From Bacteroidota bacterium (GTDB taxonomy: Bacteria; Bacteroidota; Bacteroidia; AKYH767-A; OLB10): 64,000 bases of DNA. The notes under the pieces were generated by a model. That model saw nothing but the letters and a program-made list of their open reading frames with translations, did no database searches and had not been told where the DNA came from. The stretch lies in assembly GCA_016721435.1 (NCBI GenBank), contig JADKIC010000016.1, forward strand, positions 1 to 64,000. The letters are read 5' to 3'. Shown piece by piece: positions 1 to 9,575 of the stretch. Each line of letters starts with the position of its first letter. Positions within the stretch are counted from its first letter, which is position 1. The position numbers and the translations under genes are program-made.

Positions 1-614
1 ATGTCGCAATACGATTACCGTTTCTATCGTCGGACATGTCTCCAATGCTTCATCAACAATTTCTTTCAATCCAATCGATTTCGATCCTCTGAATGCACCA
101 TCTGCAGTAATCACCATTTTACATCCCGAATCATTGATGCGATCGGATAAGGATTGTGCGGAGAATCCCGCAAACACCACTGAATGTACAGCACCTATTC
201 TCGCGCAAGCCAACATAGCTATCGCCGCCTCAGGTACCATCGGCATATAAATACAAACACGATCACCTTTTTAATTCCGGCTGACAAAAGCATATTGGCT
301 GTTTTGCAAACTTCTGCATGCAACTGCCGATACGTCAAATGACGATTATGTTTTCAGGATTGTTGGGCTCCATTGAATGGCAATCTGATCTCCTTTTTGA
401 TTCGAGATGGCGGTCGAGGCAATTCACCGTGATATATTCAATTGGGCGCCCTTGAACTTCTCACGTCAAAGTATCAAAGTTCCACTCAGCACTTGATCCC
501 AGGGCTTCATCCATTGAAATTCTTCTGCAATTTCTGCCTAGAATTTTCAGGATCTCGTATGCTTCTTTCATAGGCATCTTTGTATTCTTCAACGGTTCGG
601 ATGTGTGATTTCAT
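1..614 (-). CDS. acs: Acetyl-CoA synthetase, N-terminal part, frameshifted, runs off window edge
   Basis: The minus strand reads as the N-terminal third of an AMP-forming acetyl-CoA synthetase, which makes acetyl-CoA from acetate, ATP and CoA. From the ATG at 614 the start MKSHIRTVEEYKDAYERS matches the usual N-terminus of the family; further in I read QLHAEVCKTANMLLSAGIKK, GDRVCIYMPMVPEAAIAML and RIGAVHSVVFAGFSAQS, the conserved Acs core. These pieces sit in different frames, so at least three indels interrupt the gene between about 250 and 540. The rest lies outside the window. Family assignment is firm; whether the gene works depends on whether the indels are real. I infer sequencing error because frameshifts recur in housekeeping genes here. 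Confidence 0.8.
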
Positions 615-760
615 AGGCTGATTCTGTTGTTTCAAAATTACACTTCTTGCCGGATATTTTCATCGCCGGAACCATTCTTTTGTGGTTGTAAGATTATTCA
701 GAAAATGTTCTTTTTTAGCAGTATCGCTATAACTTTCCAGGGTGACGTGTGATTCGTTGG

Positions 761-1087
761 ATGATCCTCTTTCTCTGTTTCTCGCTCTGCTCTGCGCGGC
801 TGGATGCAGGCAATGAGTTGATTTTAAGAATAAGGCACCTGAACGAAGCCACTGTAAAGAGTGTTCAACATCATCTCAAACGGCTGAAGGGCGTGGAATT
901 TTGGGGGTATCATGTCGAATCTTCCTGTTTGCTGATCACCTTTGATGCGAAAGAAATACAGGAAAAGGAAGTTATTTTTAATGTTGCCGCCCTCCTGGAT
1001 CAAACGACAAGTGTATTACCCTTGAAGGGCTATAAGATATATGATATACTGGATGGAAAATATATAGCGCAGGAAGAGGAGGATTGA
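761..1087 (+). CDS. Small secreted protein of unknown function
   Basis: This is a protein of about 108 residues with a short hydrophobic N-terminus (MILFLCFSLCSARLDA) that looks like a signal peptide, followed by about 85 soluble residues. The alternation of predicted strands and helices (ELILRIRHL, then a helix, then two strands) resembles a ferredoxin-like beta-alpha-beta fold of heavy-metal-associated domains, but there is no CxxC metal site. The frame is also open from a GTG at 749; I prefer the ATG at 761 because it begins the hydrophobic segment. I do not recognise the family. It stands alone, between acs (divergent) and an SDR. Confidence 0.45.
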   Translation: MILFLCFSLCSARLDAGNELILRIRHLNEATVKSVQHHLKRLKGVEFWGYHVESSCLLITFDAKEIQEKEVIFNVAALLDQTTSVLPLKGYKIYDILDGKYIAQEEED

Positions 1088-1318
1088 TCCGCTTGGAGGT
1101 ATAATTCAATACTGACCTCTTAGCTTCAGACGGAAAAGAATGTCATTCAAAGCGCAAGCTCTCTGTGAAGCCCTTGGACATCGAAGCTTTAGCGAAGTTG
1201 TCTCCGTGTCACCTCTGTTTCCTCCGTGCCTGCCGACCGAAGCTTTAGCGTAGGTGGGGTTTAAAACCGTAAACATTATGACGCTGTCAATCTAAATCCA
1301 TTGGTTATTTGATTTATG
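1088..1318. repeat. Intergenic region with short word repeats
   Basis: No gene is visible. The region carries two copies of CGAAGCTTTAGCG (about 1182 and 1239) and phrases such as CTCTGTGAAGCCCTTGG and CTCCGTGTCACCTCTG, which resemble the low-complexity word repeats seen elsewhere in the window (compare 42272-42310). Confidence 0.4.
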
Positions 1319-2025
1319 CTAAGGCGTGCTCAAAGCAACAGGCAGAATTTTTCCCGTTAAAAAACCGATGTCCGTTTAACAAGAACCAACTTACAAAATC
1401 AGCCATTTCATGCGCTTTTAACGGAGCTTCATATCCCGGGAATGCGGCGTTTAACATCTCTGTTTGAACCGCCTAATGCAAGACAGTTTACTTTTATGGA
1501 AGCAGGTGCTAATTCTAAGGCCAGGCATTCCGTTAATACGGATAAAGCCCCCTTGCTGCTGGAATAAGCACTCAGCCCTGCAAATTTCACGCTTCCCTGT
1601 ACACCTCCTACAGAGCTGATATGAAGGATATGCGCTCCCTTAGCCGCAGTTAAAAGTGGCAACAATACTTGCGTCAGCCGGAAGGGCGCAAAGACATTGA
1701 CCCGATAGCTTTGTTCCAATTCTTCCTTGCTGATTTCTCCGAAAGCCCTGTTCACCAGGAAGCCGGCATTGTGGATGATTCCATTCAAACTTTTTATGCC
1801 GGATGAATGAAGAAAATCAGCAATCACCATCGGATCTTCCTGTTCGAGATCGAAAGTTTTCATGATGATTTTTCCTCCCGATTGCTGCACCAGCTGCTGC
1901 AATTTATCTGTCGAACGAGCCAAAGCGATGACGGTAGTGAAAGGTTCCTGTGCTAATTTTAAAGCCGTTTCATATCCAATGCCCGATGAAGCTCCGGTAA
2001 TCAGATATGTTTTTTGGTTGTCCAT
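1319..2025 (-). CDS. Short-chain dehydrogenase/reductase, C-terminus frameshifted
   Basis: This is an NAD(P)-dependent oxidoreductase of the classical SDR family, substrate unknown. The Rossmann glycine motif TGASSGIG is at residues 10-17, the HNAG structural motif near 87, the catalytic Ser in HISSVGG and the YSSSK Tyr/Lys pair near 155. The uninterrupted frame stops at 1429 after 198 residues. The natural C-terminus (QTEMLNAAFPGYEAPLKAHE, then ADFVSWFLLNGHRFFNGK and ILPVALSTP) follows in another frame to a stop at 1319-1321. Two indels are needed, one near 1470 and one in an A-run near 1357. With them the length is about 235 residues, normal for the family. It is divergent from the gene starting at 2094. 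Confidence 0.85.
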
Positions 2026-2072
2026 TCTTTGTAAATTCTTAGCTACAAAGGAAAAAAAATGATTGGATGTTG

Positions 2073-2080
2073 TACCTTTG
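2073..2080 (+). promoter_or_regulatory. Putative -7 promoter box (TACCTTTG)
   Basis: The sequence matches the Bacteroidota sigma-A consensus TAnnTTTG and lies 13 bases before the ATG at 2094. I see no clear -33 TTTG, so this rests on the -7 box alone. Confidence 0.35.
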
Positions 2081-2093
2081 ATTTTGAAAGAAT

Positions 2094-2651
2094 ATGAAAA
2101 AAAGTATCATCTGCATCTGTATCCTGTTCATGGCCATTCAATTGTCGGCTCAGGATAGCGGTCCCGTTGTTGCGCCCCAGCCTGAAAAGCCCCGTACTCC
2201 CCTTCGCGACCGTCTGTTTTTTGGAGGAAATATCGGATTGAATTTCGGCACCTTAACGTATATAGCTGTTTCTCCGATTATCGGTTACCGATTAACAGAT
2301 AAACTGGGGACCGGATTAGGCCCGACGTATACCTATTTCAAAGATCACCGTGATAGAAATTACAAATACGAAACGCATACCTATGGCGGACGTACTTTTT
2401 TACAATATCAAATCCTCGAAAGTGTGTTGCTGTATTCTGAATATGAAATGGTCAATATAGAAGTTCCCGATTTGCTCTTTACCAAACTGGTTCGTAAAAA
2501 TGTCAGCAGTCTTTTTTTGGGTGGTGGATATACCCAACAATTCGGACGAAGTTCTGCTTTAACCCTGATGGTATTGTTTAATGTAATTGAAAGCGATTAT
2601 CAGATTTACGAGAATCCGATAATTCGTACCGGGATTAACGTAGGATTTTAG
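2094..2651 (+). CDS. Small outer-membrane beta-barrel-like protein
   Basis: This 185-residue protein starts with a clear signal peptide (MKKSIICICILFMAIQLSAQ, cleaved after SAQ) and a Pro-rich linker. The rest is alternating amphipathic strands (FFGGNIGLNFGTL, SVLLYSEYEMV, SLFLGGGYTQQFG, TLMVLFNVI) ending in GINVGF with a terminal Phe, the signature of a BAM-assembled outer-membrane barrel. It is probably an 8-stranded barrel of unknown function. The start is the only ATG in frame next to the signal peptide. It is convergent with mtgA; no partner is obvious. Confidence 0.7.
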   Translation: MKKSIICICILFMAIQLSAQDSGPVVAPQPEKPRTPLRDRLFFGGNIGLNFGTLTYIAVSPIIGYRLTDKLGTGLGPTYTYFKDHRDRNYKYETHTYGGRTFLQYQILESVLLYSEYEMVNIEVPDLLFTKLVRKNVSSLFLGGGYTQQFGRSSALTLMVLFNVIESDYQIYENPIIRTGINVGF

Positions 2652-2669
2652 CAGCGTTTTAAAAAGACA

Positions 2670-3347
2670 TTAAGGCATTTCTTTCAATTCAATTTTTCCC
2701 ATATGCCGTAGAATCCAGTTTCGTTTTTTAATGATGTAACGCGTCGGTTTGCTGGCCGACCAGCGAATAGGATTGGGAAGAATGGCTGCGATCGTTGCGG
2801 ATTCGCTCTTGGTGAGTTTAGCTGCGGGTTTGTCGAAGTAATAGTGTGCCGCTGCTTCCGCTCCATACACTCCCGGACCCATTTCAATCACGTTCAAGTA
2901 CATTTCCATGATGCGTTCCTTGCTCCATAAAATTTCGATGAGAAATGTAAAATACACTTCCAGCCCCTTACGCAACCAGCTTCTTCCGGGCCAGAGAAAA
3001 ACATTTTTCGCCGTCTGCTGACTTATCGTAGAAGCCCCTTTCACTTTCTTCCCTTATGTTTTTCATTGTACTTTACCGCTTTCTCAATAGCATCAAGGTC
3101 GAATCCAAAATGCTCCTCAAATTTCTGATCTTCGGCAGTGACTACAGCTAAAGGCAGGTTTGGCGATATTTCTTCCAAAGATTTCCAGTCTTTATCAATT
3201 TTACCATCTTCCATCTCAAAATAGCGAATGATCATAAGAGGTGTTGCCGGTACGGGTATAAATCTGAAAAGCAAGGTACTCAGAATGCTGATAATAAGAA
3301 ATCCCAGAACGATCCGGGCAAGTAATCGAAATACCTTTTTAAATCAT
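2670..3347 (-). CDS. mtgA: Monofunctional peptidoglycan glycosyltransferase, frameshifted
   Basis: This is a GT51 family enzyme that polymerises lipid II into glycan strands at the inner membrane without a transpeptidase domain. The N-terminal part carries the membrane anchor (ARIVLGFLIISILSTLLFRF) and the catalytic-Glu motif VTAEDQKFEEHFGFD. The C-terminal part has GASTISQQTAKNVFL and RKGLEVYFTFLIEILWSKER, followed by MYLNVIEMGPGVYGAE. A frameshift splits them near 3041-3045. The ATG at 3345-3347 reaches the anchor if one T is removed from a T-run, giving MIKKVFRLLARIV. Total length is then about 225 residues, typical of MtgA. A TAATTTTG box lies 4 bases before that ATG. Confidence 0.85.
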
Positions 3348-3751
3348 TAAACAAAATTACATAAAAGGTGAATACCGGGTTTTCCTGCTGTTCAGTGATG
3401 CAGACTAAACACGGAAAAGAAGTGTTCTTGGCACAGTTTGTAAAAGAGTAAAGAATATCTTAATAGATCTCACTTTTAATCTCTGAGGTTTAAATTCCTC
3501 GCTCGTCTTGAGGGATTTGTTTTTTAGTGTTGAGGTTGCGCGCGTGAGATACCCCGTTGCTTACAGTGTGAAGGTTCATTATCGAAATTGTTTTTAAACG
3601 ATGAGCTCGTTTTAAAATTTTCCCCTAAAACAATCCCGTAGGGATGCCATTATTATAGGAACGTGAAATAAATCAAAACCAAGCCCTGTAAGGGCGACAT
3701 AGGTGAGTGATAATCCAAGTAGAATAAAATAGGTGTAGGAATGAACAGAGA
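3348..3751. repeat. Gene-free spacer with a partial inverted-repeat element end
   Basis: No gene is seen. At 3682-3700 the phrase AGCCCTGTAAGGGCGACAT is a near copy of the terminal repeat of the element at 30290-30426, and a second palindromic block (CCCGTAGGG, 3634-3642) precedes it. This looks like a degenerate or solo copy of that element. Confidence 0.45.
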
Positions 3752-4966
3752 TTAGTTCTTAATGATTTTCAAACGAGCATTTGTTTGCATATCTGATTTT
3801 AAAAAATAAATTCCGTTGGCTAAAAGACTTATATCAATACGATTATTATTACCCGTTAGCTGGCCCTTAAATACGATTCTTCCCGAACAGTCGGAGATGC
3901 TGAAGTAATTGTTCAGGAAATTTTCCGGTGCTGAAATAAACAATTCACCTGAAGTAGGAATTGGGAAAGCCTCAATAGCGTAGAATGTCGTTTCGTGGAT
4001 AGCGCTTGTGCTGTTTTCATACTTAATGATGCTCCCTGATTCTCCCGCGGCATAGCCATTGCCCGGATCAGATAGATGAATGCTGTTCAGATGAATCGTA
4101 ACCGGTACATTTTGTGCGGTCCAATTGGTTCCGGCATTGGTGGTCATAAGTACTTTTCCATTTTCACCGCAGATCCATCCTGTGTTCGGTGACACAAAGG
4201 AAACCGATCGGAGTGGAGTGCTGAAAGGAAGATTTTGTGCGTTCCAGGAAGCTCCTCCATCCGTTGTGTGATAACACCCTCCCGTAACATAGGAGCCAAC
4301 CGCCCAACCAATAGAATCTGAAACAAATTCTACATCACTGAAATGAAAAACAACACCGGTACTTAATAGTTGCCAGTTTAAACCGCCATCAATGGTTTTA
4401 AATATTCTTCCGTTATCACCGGCGGCATAACCGATAAGGGGAGATGTAAAATGAATGTTTCGAAGATAATCAAAGCCCGAAAATTGTTGTGACCAATTCA
4501 ATCCTCCGTCGGTGGAATGATAAATATAGCAAGAACCTTGCGTGGCATCATTTCCAATGGCCCATCCAAGTGTATCATTAATAAAATGAATAGAGTAAAT
4601 CTGGAACAGACTTGTGGTCATGGTATCCCATTTGTTGCCGCCGTCAATTGTTTTTAAAATAATTCCTCCGGGCAGGATGCCACCTCCCGCCCATCCAAGA
4701 TTAGACGAACGAAAGTAAACGGTGAGCAAATAGTCGGGAGATGCAAATTGTTGATTCCAGTTCACACCATTTTTAGTCGCGATGATTTTTCCTCCATTTG
4801 CAAAAGCAGTGCTGACAGCATAAGCGGTATCCGGCGACGGTGTACAGATGGATGTGATTCCATCAGAAATTCCGGAAGACATGTTGGACCATTGCGCTGC
4901 TACCTCTGCAGATGGTATTCCAAAACAACATAGGCTGATAATTATAATTTTTTGTAGTGAATTCAT
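3752..4966 (-). CDS. Secreted YCF48-like beta-propeller protein with T9SS type A sorting domain
   Basis: The protein has 404 residues and a signal peptide of about 24 residues ending near AEVAAQ. Residues 25-320 hold about six BNR/YCF48-type repeats of the pattern GWA-G-G-I-KT-DGG-W (for example IFKTIDGGLNWQLLS and GWICGENGKVLMTTNAGTNW), which fold as a beta-propeller. The last ~75 residues (AFPIPTSGELFIS ... GIYFLKSD ... RLKIIKN) form a type A T9SS C-terminal domain, so it is predicted to cross the outer membrane and be anchored or released there. Its ligand is unknown. A TAATTTTG box lies 4 bases before the ATG. It stands alone. Confidence 0.85.
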   Translation of the reverse strand: MNSLQKIIIISLCCFGIPSAEVAAQWSNMSSGISDGITSICTPSPDTAYAVSTAFANGGKIIATKNGVNWNQQFASPDYLLTVYFRSSNLGWAGGGILPGGIILKTIDGGNKWDTMTTSLFQIYSIHFINDTLGWAIGNDATQGSCYIYHSTDGGLNWSQQFSGFDYLRNIHFTSPLIGYAAGDNGRIFKTIDGGLNWQLLSTGVVFHFSDVEFVSDSIGWAVGSYVTGGCYHTTDGGASWNAQNLPFSTPLRSVSFVSPNTGWICGENGKVLMTTNAGTNWTAQNVPVTIHLNSIHLSDPGNGYAAGESGSIIKYENSTSAIHETTFYAIEAFPIPTSGELFISAPENFLNNYFSISDCSGRIVFKGQLTGNNNRIDISLLANGIYFLKSDMQTNARLKIIKN

Positions 4967-5161
4967 TTAACAAAATTATTCAATTTGTTAAGCCTGTTTT
5001 CAAAGTATGATAAATGTTATGTTTTAGAGTGATAATTTCGTGTTTTGTTCAAACAAATGTTTGCCTTGTTTTAATACTTTTAATAAAAGAGGCAACACTT
5101 AACCAGGTCCCCTGCATACTAAAAAATTGATTCGTTTTTTGATATTAATTATATTAGCCCC

Positions 5162-5509
5162 ATGATGAATACCAAATTACGCGAATACGAGAACTTTCAT
5201 ATCGTGCTATGGCTGATCAAGGATACCTGTTGGGTGCTGGATTTGAAAATTCCCGGTTTAATCATGATCCTACCCACCCTTGCTGTGGCCATCTATCTCA
5301 CCTGGAAACACCGGGCCGTAAAGTCCGAACTTTTTCACAACATAGCAGTGGTCAGCTGGCTTTGCGCCAATTCCATCTGGATGATCGGAGAATTTTTCTT
5401 TGATGATACCTTGCGTCCGATAGCCATCGTGTTTTCATCAATTGTCATCATTCTCTTGAGCTACTATATATTTATTCGTCCGAAGGAAAAGAGGGTGGGG
5501 GCGGTGTAA
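5162..5509 (+). CDS. Small integral membrane protein of unknown function
   Basis: The 115-residue protein has three predicted membrane helices (about residues 28-48, IPGLIMILPTLAVAIYLTW; 60-78; 85-106, IAIVFSSIVIILLSYYIFI) and a short basic tail. Charged and aromatic residues in the first 25 positions (YENFHIVLWLIKDTCW) suggest an amphipathic N-terminal helix. I recall similar small proteins in other Bacteroidota but know no function. It has no operon partner: word-repeat DNA follows and the next gene is on the other strand. Confidence 0.6.
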   Translation: MMNTKLREYENFHIVLWLIKDTCWVLDLKIPGLIMILPTLAVAIYLTWKHRAVKSELFHNIAVVSWLCANSIWMIGEFFFDDTLRPIAIVFSSIVIILLSYYIFIRPKEKRVGAV

Positions 5510-5682
5510 CACATTGCTTCTAGCTACTCGCTTCTGGCTGCTTGCTTAGGATTGAAAGATGAAGCTCACCATCGCAAACGGAAGTCTCCAAATGAGAACT
5601 GGAGTTTCGTGACTGAGGGTTTAGGACTACCTGCAAAGACTGCGACTGTTTTAAACTTTTAAAGTGAGTGGACTTTTCGATT

Positions 5683-6323
5683 TCATAGCTGCTGTCTTAA
5701 AATAGTGTTGATTTCATCGGCTTTGTTTAAGGTCATAAAGTGACCACCATCCTTGATTGTCGTGTTGCATTTTACATATTTCAATGGTAAAATTCTGTCC
5801 GTTGTTCCGTGAATATGAAAGAGGTTGTTGGTTTCTTTTTGATTTCCCCATTTTACTACCTTTTCAATAGCCCATTTCAAAAAAACCGGATTGGTATCCA
5901 TAAGAATTTGCTTTAAAAGTTGCTTTTCAAAATGGGAAATCGCCCCGAATAGCCAATTTGTAATAAAGTTTGAGCTTTAAGCAATACCGGCGGAAGAAGT
6001 TTGTGTAGCGCCAGTTCACCGGCCAAACGATAGTAAAAGGGAATTTCTTTTTTAGTCTTTACAGAAGCGATTAAAACTACTTTTTCAGTTTCAATTTGTT
6101 TTGCAATTTCAATAGCTATTAGTCCACCGAATGAAAGTCCGATTAAAGTCGGTTTTATAGTTGTAATTTGGTCAAGTAGTCGTGTTGCATAGTGCTCAAT
6201 AGTTTCATTGTCTTGCGGAACAATCCATTTTATGTAAGTTGTTGAAAAGCCGGAAAAGTCAAGTCGTTGAAAGACTCTTTCATCAGCCCCCAGTCCGCTA
6301 AATATGTAAAGAGTTTTTGTCAT
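5683..6323 (-). CDS. Alpha/beta hydrolase, frameshifted
   Basis: This is a small alpha/beta-hydrolase fold protein, probably a carboxylesterase or thioesterase. The nucleophile elbow GLSFGG is at about residues 62-67, the acid is probably the Asp in HGTTDRILP, and the base His lies in DGGHFMTLNKADE near the C-terminus. The frame breaks near 5910; reading GAISHFEKQLLKQILMDTNP across the break restores one protein of about 213 residues. All three triad positions survive, which favours sequencing error over decay. Substrate unknown. It is not closely spaced with a neighbour on the same strand. Confidence 0.75.
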
Positions 6324-6490
6324 TTCGCTTCATTATCTCTTTAGATTGACTTATTAGAAGCCAACGTTTAATTCATCGAATCACTCGATTCAGGCCTTTG
6401 CTCTAATGAGTTTAAAATATTTTTTAAAGATATTAAACTTTTTTTCCTCACAAGAATTGATTCCACTATTGGTAAGTGTTCTTCCTTAAA

Positions 6491-7045
6491 TTATTCTATG
6501 ATTGCTTTAGTAATGGTTGTCTTTGTCCATATACTTATTGAAATAGCAAGACCCATTATAGTTGGCCAAACTATAAAAAAAGTTACAGGGTCGCCAAATA
6601 GATCAATATTAAATATTTTATATCCTTTCAAAAATAGTGTCAAAAAGGGAATAGAGAGGGCAAAAAATCCTGTTATTAATAATCCTAGTAGTATATTATC
6701 AATTCGGATAAAAATACTGTTTATAAGTAATGTCAAAAGTCCGGAAATTAAACAAACAACATGAATAGAATAAGTTCCCAAAAAACTCTGACCAAGTAAA
6801 AGTCCAAATGAAACAGATGAAAAAAACAGAATTATTGTCAACAAAATACTAAGTACAAAAGCCTGGGACTTTCTTTTGGTAATTACCTTGTCTAAGTTGG
6901 TTAATGGTATAGCTATTGAATAAAAGAGAGGCACAGCTAGGGTATAAAACATTTCTGATTTGGAAATAATAGGTGGAAGTAAGGCTGCTACGAAACAAGC
7001 CACAGTTGTTTGAATTACTCTTTTAAAATTAATTGAAATTTTCAT
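6491..7045 (-). CDS. Polytopic membrane protein of unknown function
   Basis: The 184-residue protein has five or six hydrophobic helices (about residues 10-30, 35-50, 62-85, 92-112, 115-138, 155-175) and few charged residues. There is no signal peptide and no recognisable motif; the Lys/Arg-rich cytoplasmic loop (NLDKVITKRKSQ) fits the positive-inside rule. Base composition is more AT-rich than in neighbouring genes, which could mean recent arrival, but no mobile element is adjacent. I cannot assign a function. Confidence 0.5.
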   Translation of the reverse strand: MKISINFKRVIQTTVACFVAALLPPIISKSEMFYTLAVPLFYSIAIPLTNLDKVITKRKSQAFVLSILLTIILFFSSVSFGLLLGQSFLGTYSIHVVCLISGLLTLLINSIFIRIDNILLGLLITGFFALSIPFLTLFLKGYKIFNIDLFGDPVTFFIVWPTIMGLAISISIWTKTTITKAIIE

Positions 7046-7098
7046 AGTGTAACCAAATTATAGCTGTAATTCCACTCAAAGTAACCTGATCGCTATGA

Positions 7099-7180
7099 GT
7101 AGCAAAAGCCCTCAGCCCCCAGCCGATATGCTCAGCCGCAGCCGGAAGCCCGCAGCCGTTAGCTGGTAGCCGGTAGCCCA
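7099..7180. repeat. AGCC/GGTAGCC word-repeat block
   Basis: A tract of about 80 bases made of variations on AGCC, CAGCC and GGTAGCC (for example AGCTGGTAGCCGGTAGCC). The same family occurs near 5516, 33077, 35311, 35427, 47157 and 47331. It is non-coding and lies directly beside the hairpin at 7185-7220. Confidence 0.6.
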
Positions 7181-7184
7181 AAGT

Positions 7185-7220
7185 CATGAAGTGTATCGCT
7201 TTTCGCGATTCTACTTCATG
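7185..7220. repeat. 36-bp hairpin repeat at the purL stop codon (copy 1)
   Basis: A 36-base imperfect palindrome runs from CATGAAGTGTATCGC to GCGATTCTACTTCATG around a 5-base loop (TTTTC). The outer 8 base pairs are perfect. The purL stop codon (7216-7218, minus strand) lies inside it. A near-identical inverted copy is at 33195-33230. The position suggests a transcription terminator or a REP-like repeat. Confidence 0.7.
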
Positions 7221-9450
7221 GCATTAGATCTCCAATACTGTTATCATACTTCTCCTTAAAAGTATGTACACTTCCATATTCTTCTTCATCAATGACAATG
7301 GCATTTCCACCTACTTCGCCCAGATTGGTGAAATCGATATCAGAAGCAGCGACCAGCTCAACAAAGGCATCGAGTTTTTCGGGACTTACGCTAACAACAA
7401 TTCTTCCCTGCGCTTCTCCGAAAAGATAAGCGTCCTTGCGAAACTCTTCGTCGGTGTCAATGCGGAATCCGAGTCCGCGAGGCATTCCTGATTCCAGCAG
7501 ACAAATAAATAATCCTCCATCCGAAATATCATGGGCACTTTCAATGAGATTGTTTTTGATGAGGGTTTTCACGAGATCCTGTACTAAAAATTCTTCTTCG
7601 AGGTTGAAGTAGGGAGCCGGACTATTTTTTATCTTACAATAGGAATATAAATATTCTGAAGAGGCAATATCATCCTGTGAAGCTCCCAGCAGGAAGAGTA
7701 CATCGCCTTCGTTTTTAAAATCCAACGTCATCTGATGATTCTTCTGCGGCAATATGCCCACCATTCCTATCGTAGGTGTGGGAAATACCGGAACTTCTCC
7801 CTGCTCATTTTTCGATTGATTGTAAAAACTGACATTTCCTCCTGTCACCGGTGTTTCAAAGCGGGTACATGCGGACGACATCCCTTTGATGGCCTGCACA
7901 AATTGCCAGTACACTTCCGGATTATAAGGGTTCCCGAAGTTTAAACAATTGGTAACTGCAGACGGTTCACCTCCGGAACAAACAATATTTCGTGCCGCTT
8001 CCGCAACAGCGATGGCACAACCTGTCTCAGGATCACTATGTACATAACGGGAATTGCAGTCGACGACGAGCGCCAATGCTTTTTTAGTCCCGCGCACATC
8101 TACAATGGCTGCATCGCTGGGTTTGTTGGTGCTCATATTGATGGTACCTACCATCGAATCATACTGTGTATATATCCAGCGTTTCGAAGCAATGTTCGGA
8201 TGTCTGACCAGATGGTTCATAACGGGACGCATATCCGAAGGTACAGGAACTTTGTTGATGTCGAATGCCTTGTTTTGGGCGATGTAGGCCGGCTCTTTGA
8301 ATTCCCGCTTGTAAATAGGAGCTCCACCACCCAGAACGAGCGAATCTGCCGGGACATCAGCCAGCTGTTCTCCATGCATAAAGAAATGCAACCGCTCTCC
8401 TTCAATGACCTCGCCGATTTGTGTGCAGTTCAAATCCCATTTCTCAAAAATTTTCTCCACTTCGTCTTCACGTCCCTTATGTACAACCACCAGCATTCTT
8501 TCCTGCGACTCACTGAGTAAAATTTCCCAGCCTTTCATGTTGGGCTGTCGGGTAGGCACCTTGTCCAGCCAAACATTCATACCATGCTTTCCTTTCGCCG
8601 ACATTTCACTCGTAGAACAAATAATTCCGGCAGCACCCATATCCTGCATGCCCACAACAGCACCGGTCTTGATGATTTCAAGAGTGGCTTCCAGTAATAA
8701 TTTCTCCATAAACGGATCTCCTACTTGTACAGAAGGTAAATCCTCATGGGAATCAGCATGCAAATCGCCCGATGCAAAGGTGGCACCATGGATACCGTCC
8801 TTGCCGGTAGAGGATCCGACAATATAAACAGGATTGCCCACACCTTGTGAAATGGCAGAGACCGTTTCACCCGCCTTTACAATGCCTACCGACATGGCAT
8901 TGACCAAAATATTCACGTTGAAGGATTCATCAAAGAAAACTTCTCCCCCAACAGTAGGCACACCAAAAGCATTTCCATAATCACCAATGCCCTTCACCAC
9001 ACCACGCATCAGCCATTGCGTTTTTGCAAGTTCAGGATTTCCAAAGCGCAAGGAATTCAACTGAGCGATCGGTCGTGCACCCATCGTAAAAATATCACGG
9101 TTGATACCACCCCACACCCGTTGCTCCCTGATAAGGTTCGATGGCGGAGGGATGATTATGCGATTCAATTTTAAAGGCACAGGCCAAACCATCACCTATC
9201 GATACCAGACCCGCATTTTCTTCTCCGGCTTCAGCCAGCAAATGCGGACCTTTCTTCTGGTAACGTTTTTAACCAGGTGATGGAGTTTTTTATACGAACA
9301 ATGCTCCGACCACATCACGGAATAAATACTCAATTCAGTAAAATTGGGAACCCGGCCTAGAAATTCTTTGATCTTTTCAAATTCTTCGGGTAACAAACCC
9401 AGTTTTTTAGCAGTTTCAACGGTGGTTAGTTCTTCTGTAGCGAAAGACAT
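7216..9450 (-). CDS. purL: Phosphoribosylformylglycinamidine synthase, PurL subunit type, frameshifted
   Basis: This enzyme catalyses the ATP-dependent conversion of FGAR to FGAM in purine synthesis. The length (~745 residues once joined) is that of the small PurL that works with PurS and PurQ. Visible landmarks are the N-terminal YSVMWSEHCSYK (catalytic His), GGINRDIFTMGARPIAQLNS, GVGNPVYIVGSSTGKDG, MQDMGAAGIICSTSEMS, and in the C-terminal half FETPVTGGNVSFYNQS and SAHDISDGG. The segment from about 9080 to 9260, which should carry the linker and ATP-binding residues, is scrambled by several indels. Because purL is needed for purine prototrophy, sequence error is the likelier cause. A TATTTTTG box lies at 9526-9533. 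Confidence 0.93.
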
Positions 9451-9525
9451 TGTCTATGTGTTTTTGTATGTTATAGTGTTGATGTTGGAGGAGGGAGCAT
9501 CAGCAAGGTGAATTTCTATCCTCTG

Positions 9526-9533
9526 CAAAAATA
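9526..9533 (-). promoter_or_regulatory. Putative -7 box for purL
   Basis: On the minus strand this reads TATTTTTG, a match to TAnnTTTG, 75 bases upstream of the purL ATG. No clear -33 element is seen. Confidence 0.35.
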
Positions 9534-9562
9534 GTTCTTCTTCTTCTATGCCCGTAATATTT

Positions 9563-9570
9563 TATATTTG
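9563..9570 (+). promoter_or_regulatory. Putative -7 box five bases before the ATG at 9576
   Basis: TATATTTG fits TAnnTTTG. With a start site about 5-7 bases downstream, as usual in Bacteroidota, the transcript would begin at or next to the ATG and be almost leaderless. Confidence 0.4.
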
Positions 9571-9575
9571 AGGCG

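Noticed and set aside
2684..3274. mtgA fragments as two separate small proteins
   Set aside because: The catalytic Glu motif and the SQQTAKN motif fall in different fragments. Together they make one GT51 domain.
8038..8827. Plus-strand frames of 140-160 residues opposite purL
   Set aside because: purL motifs on the minus strand fully explain the region, and the plus-strand proteins resemble nothing I know.
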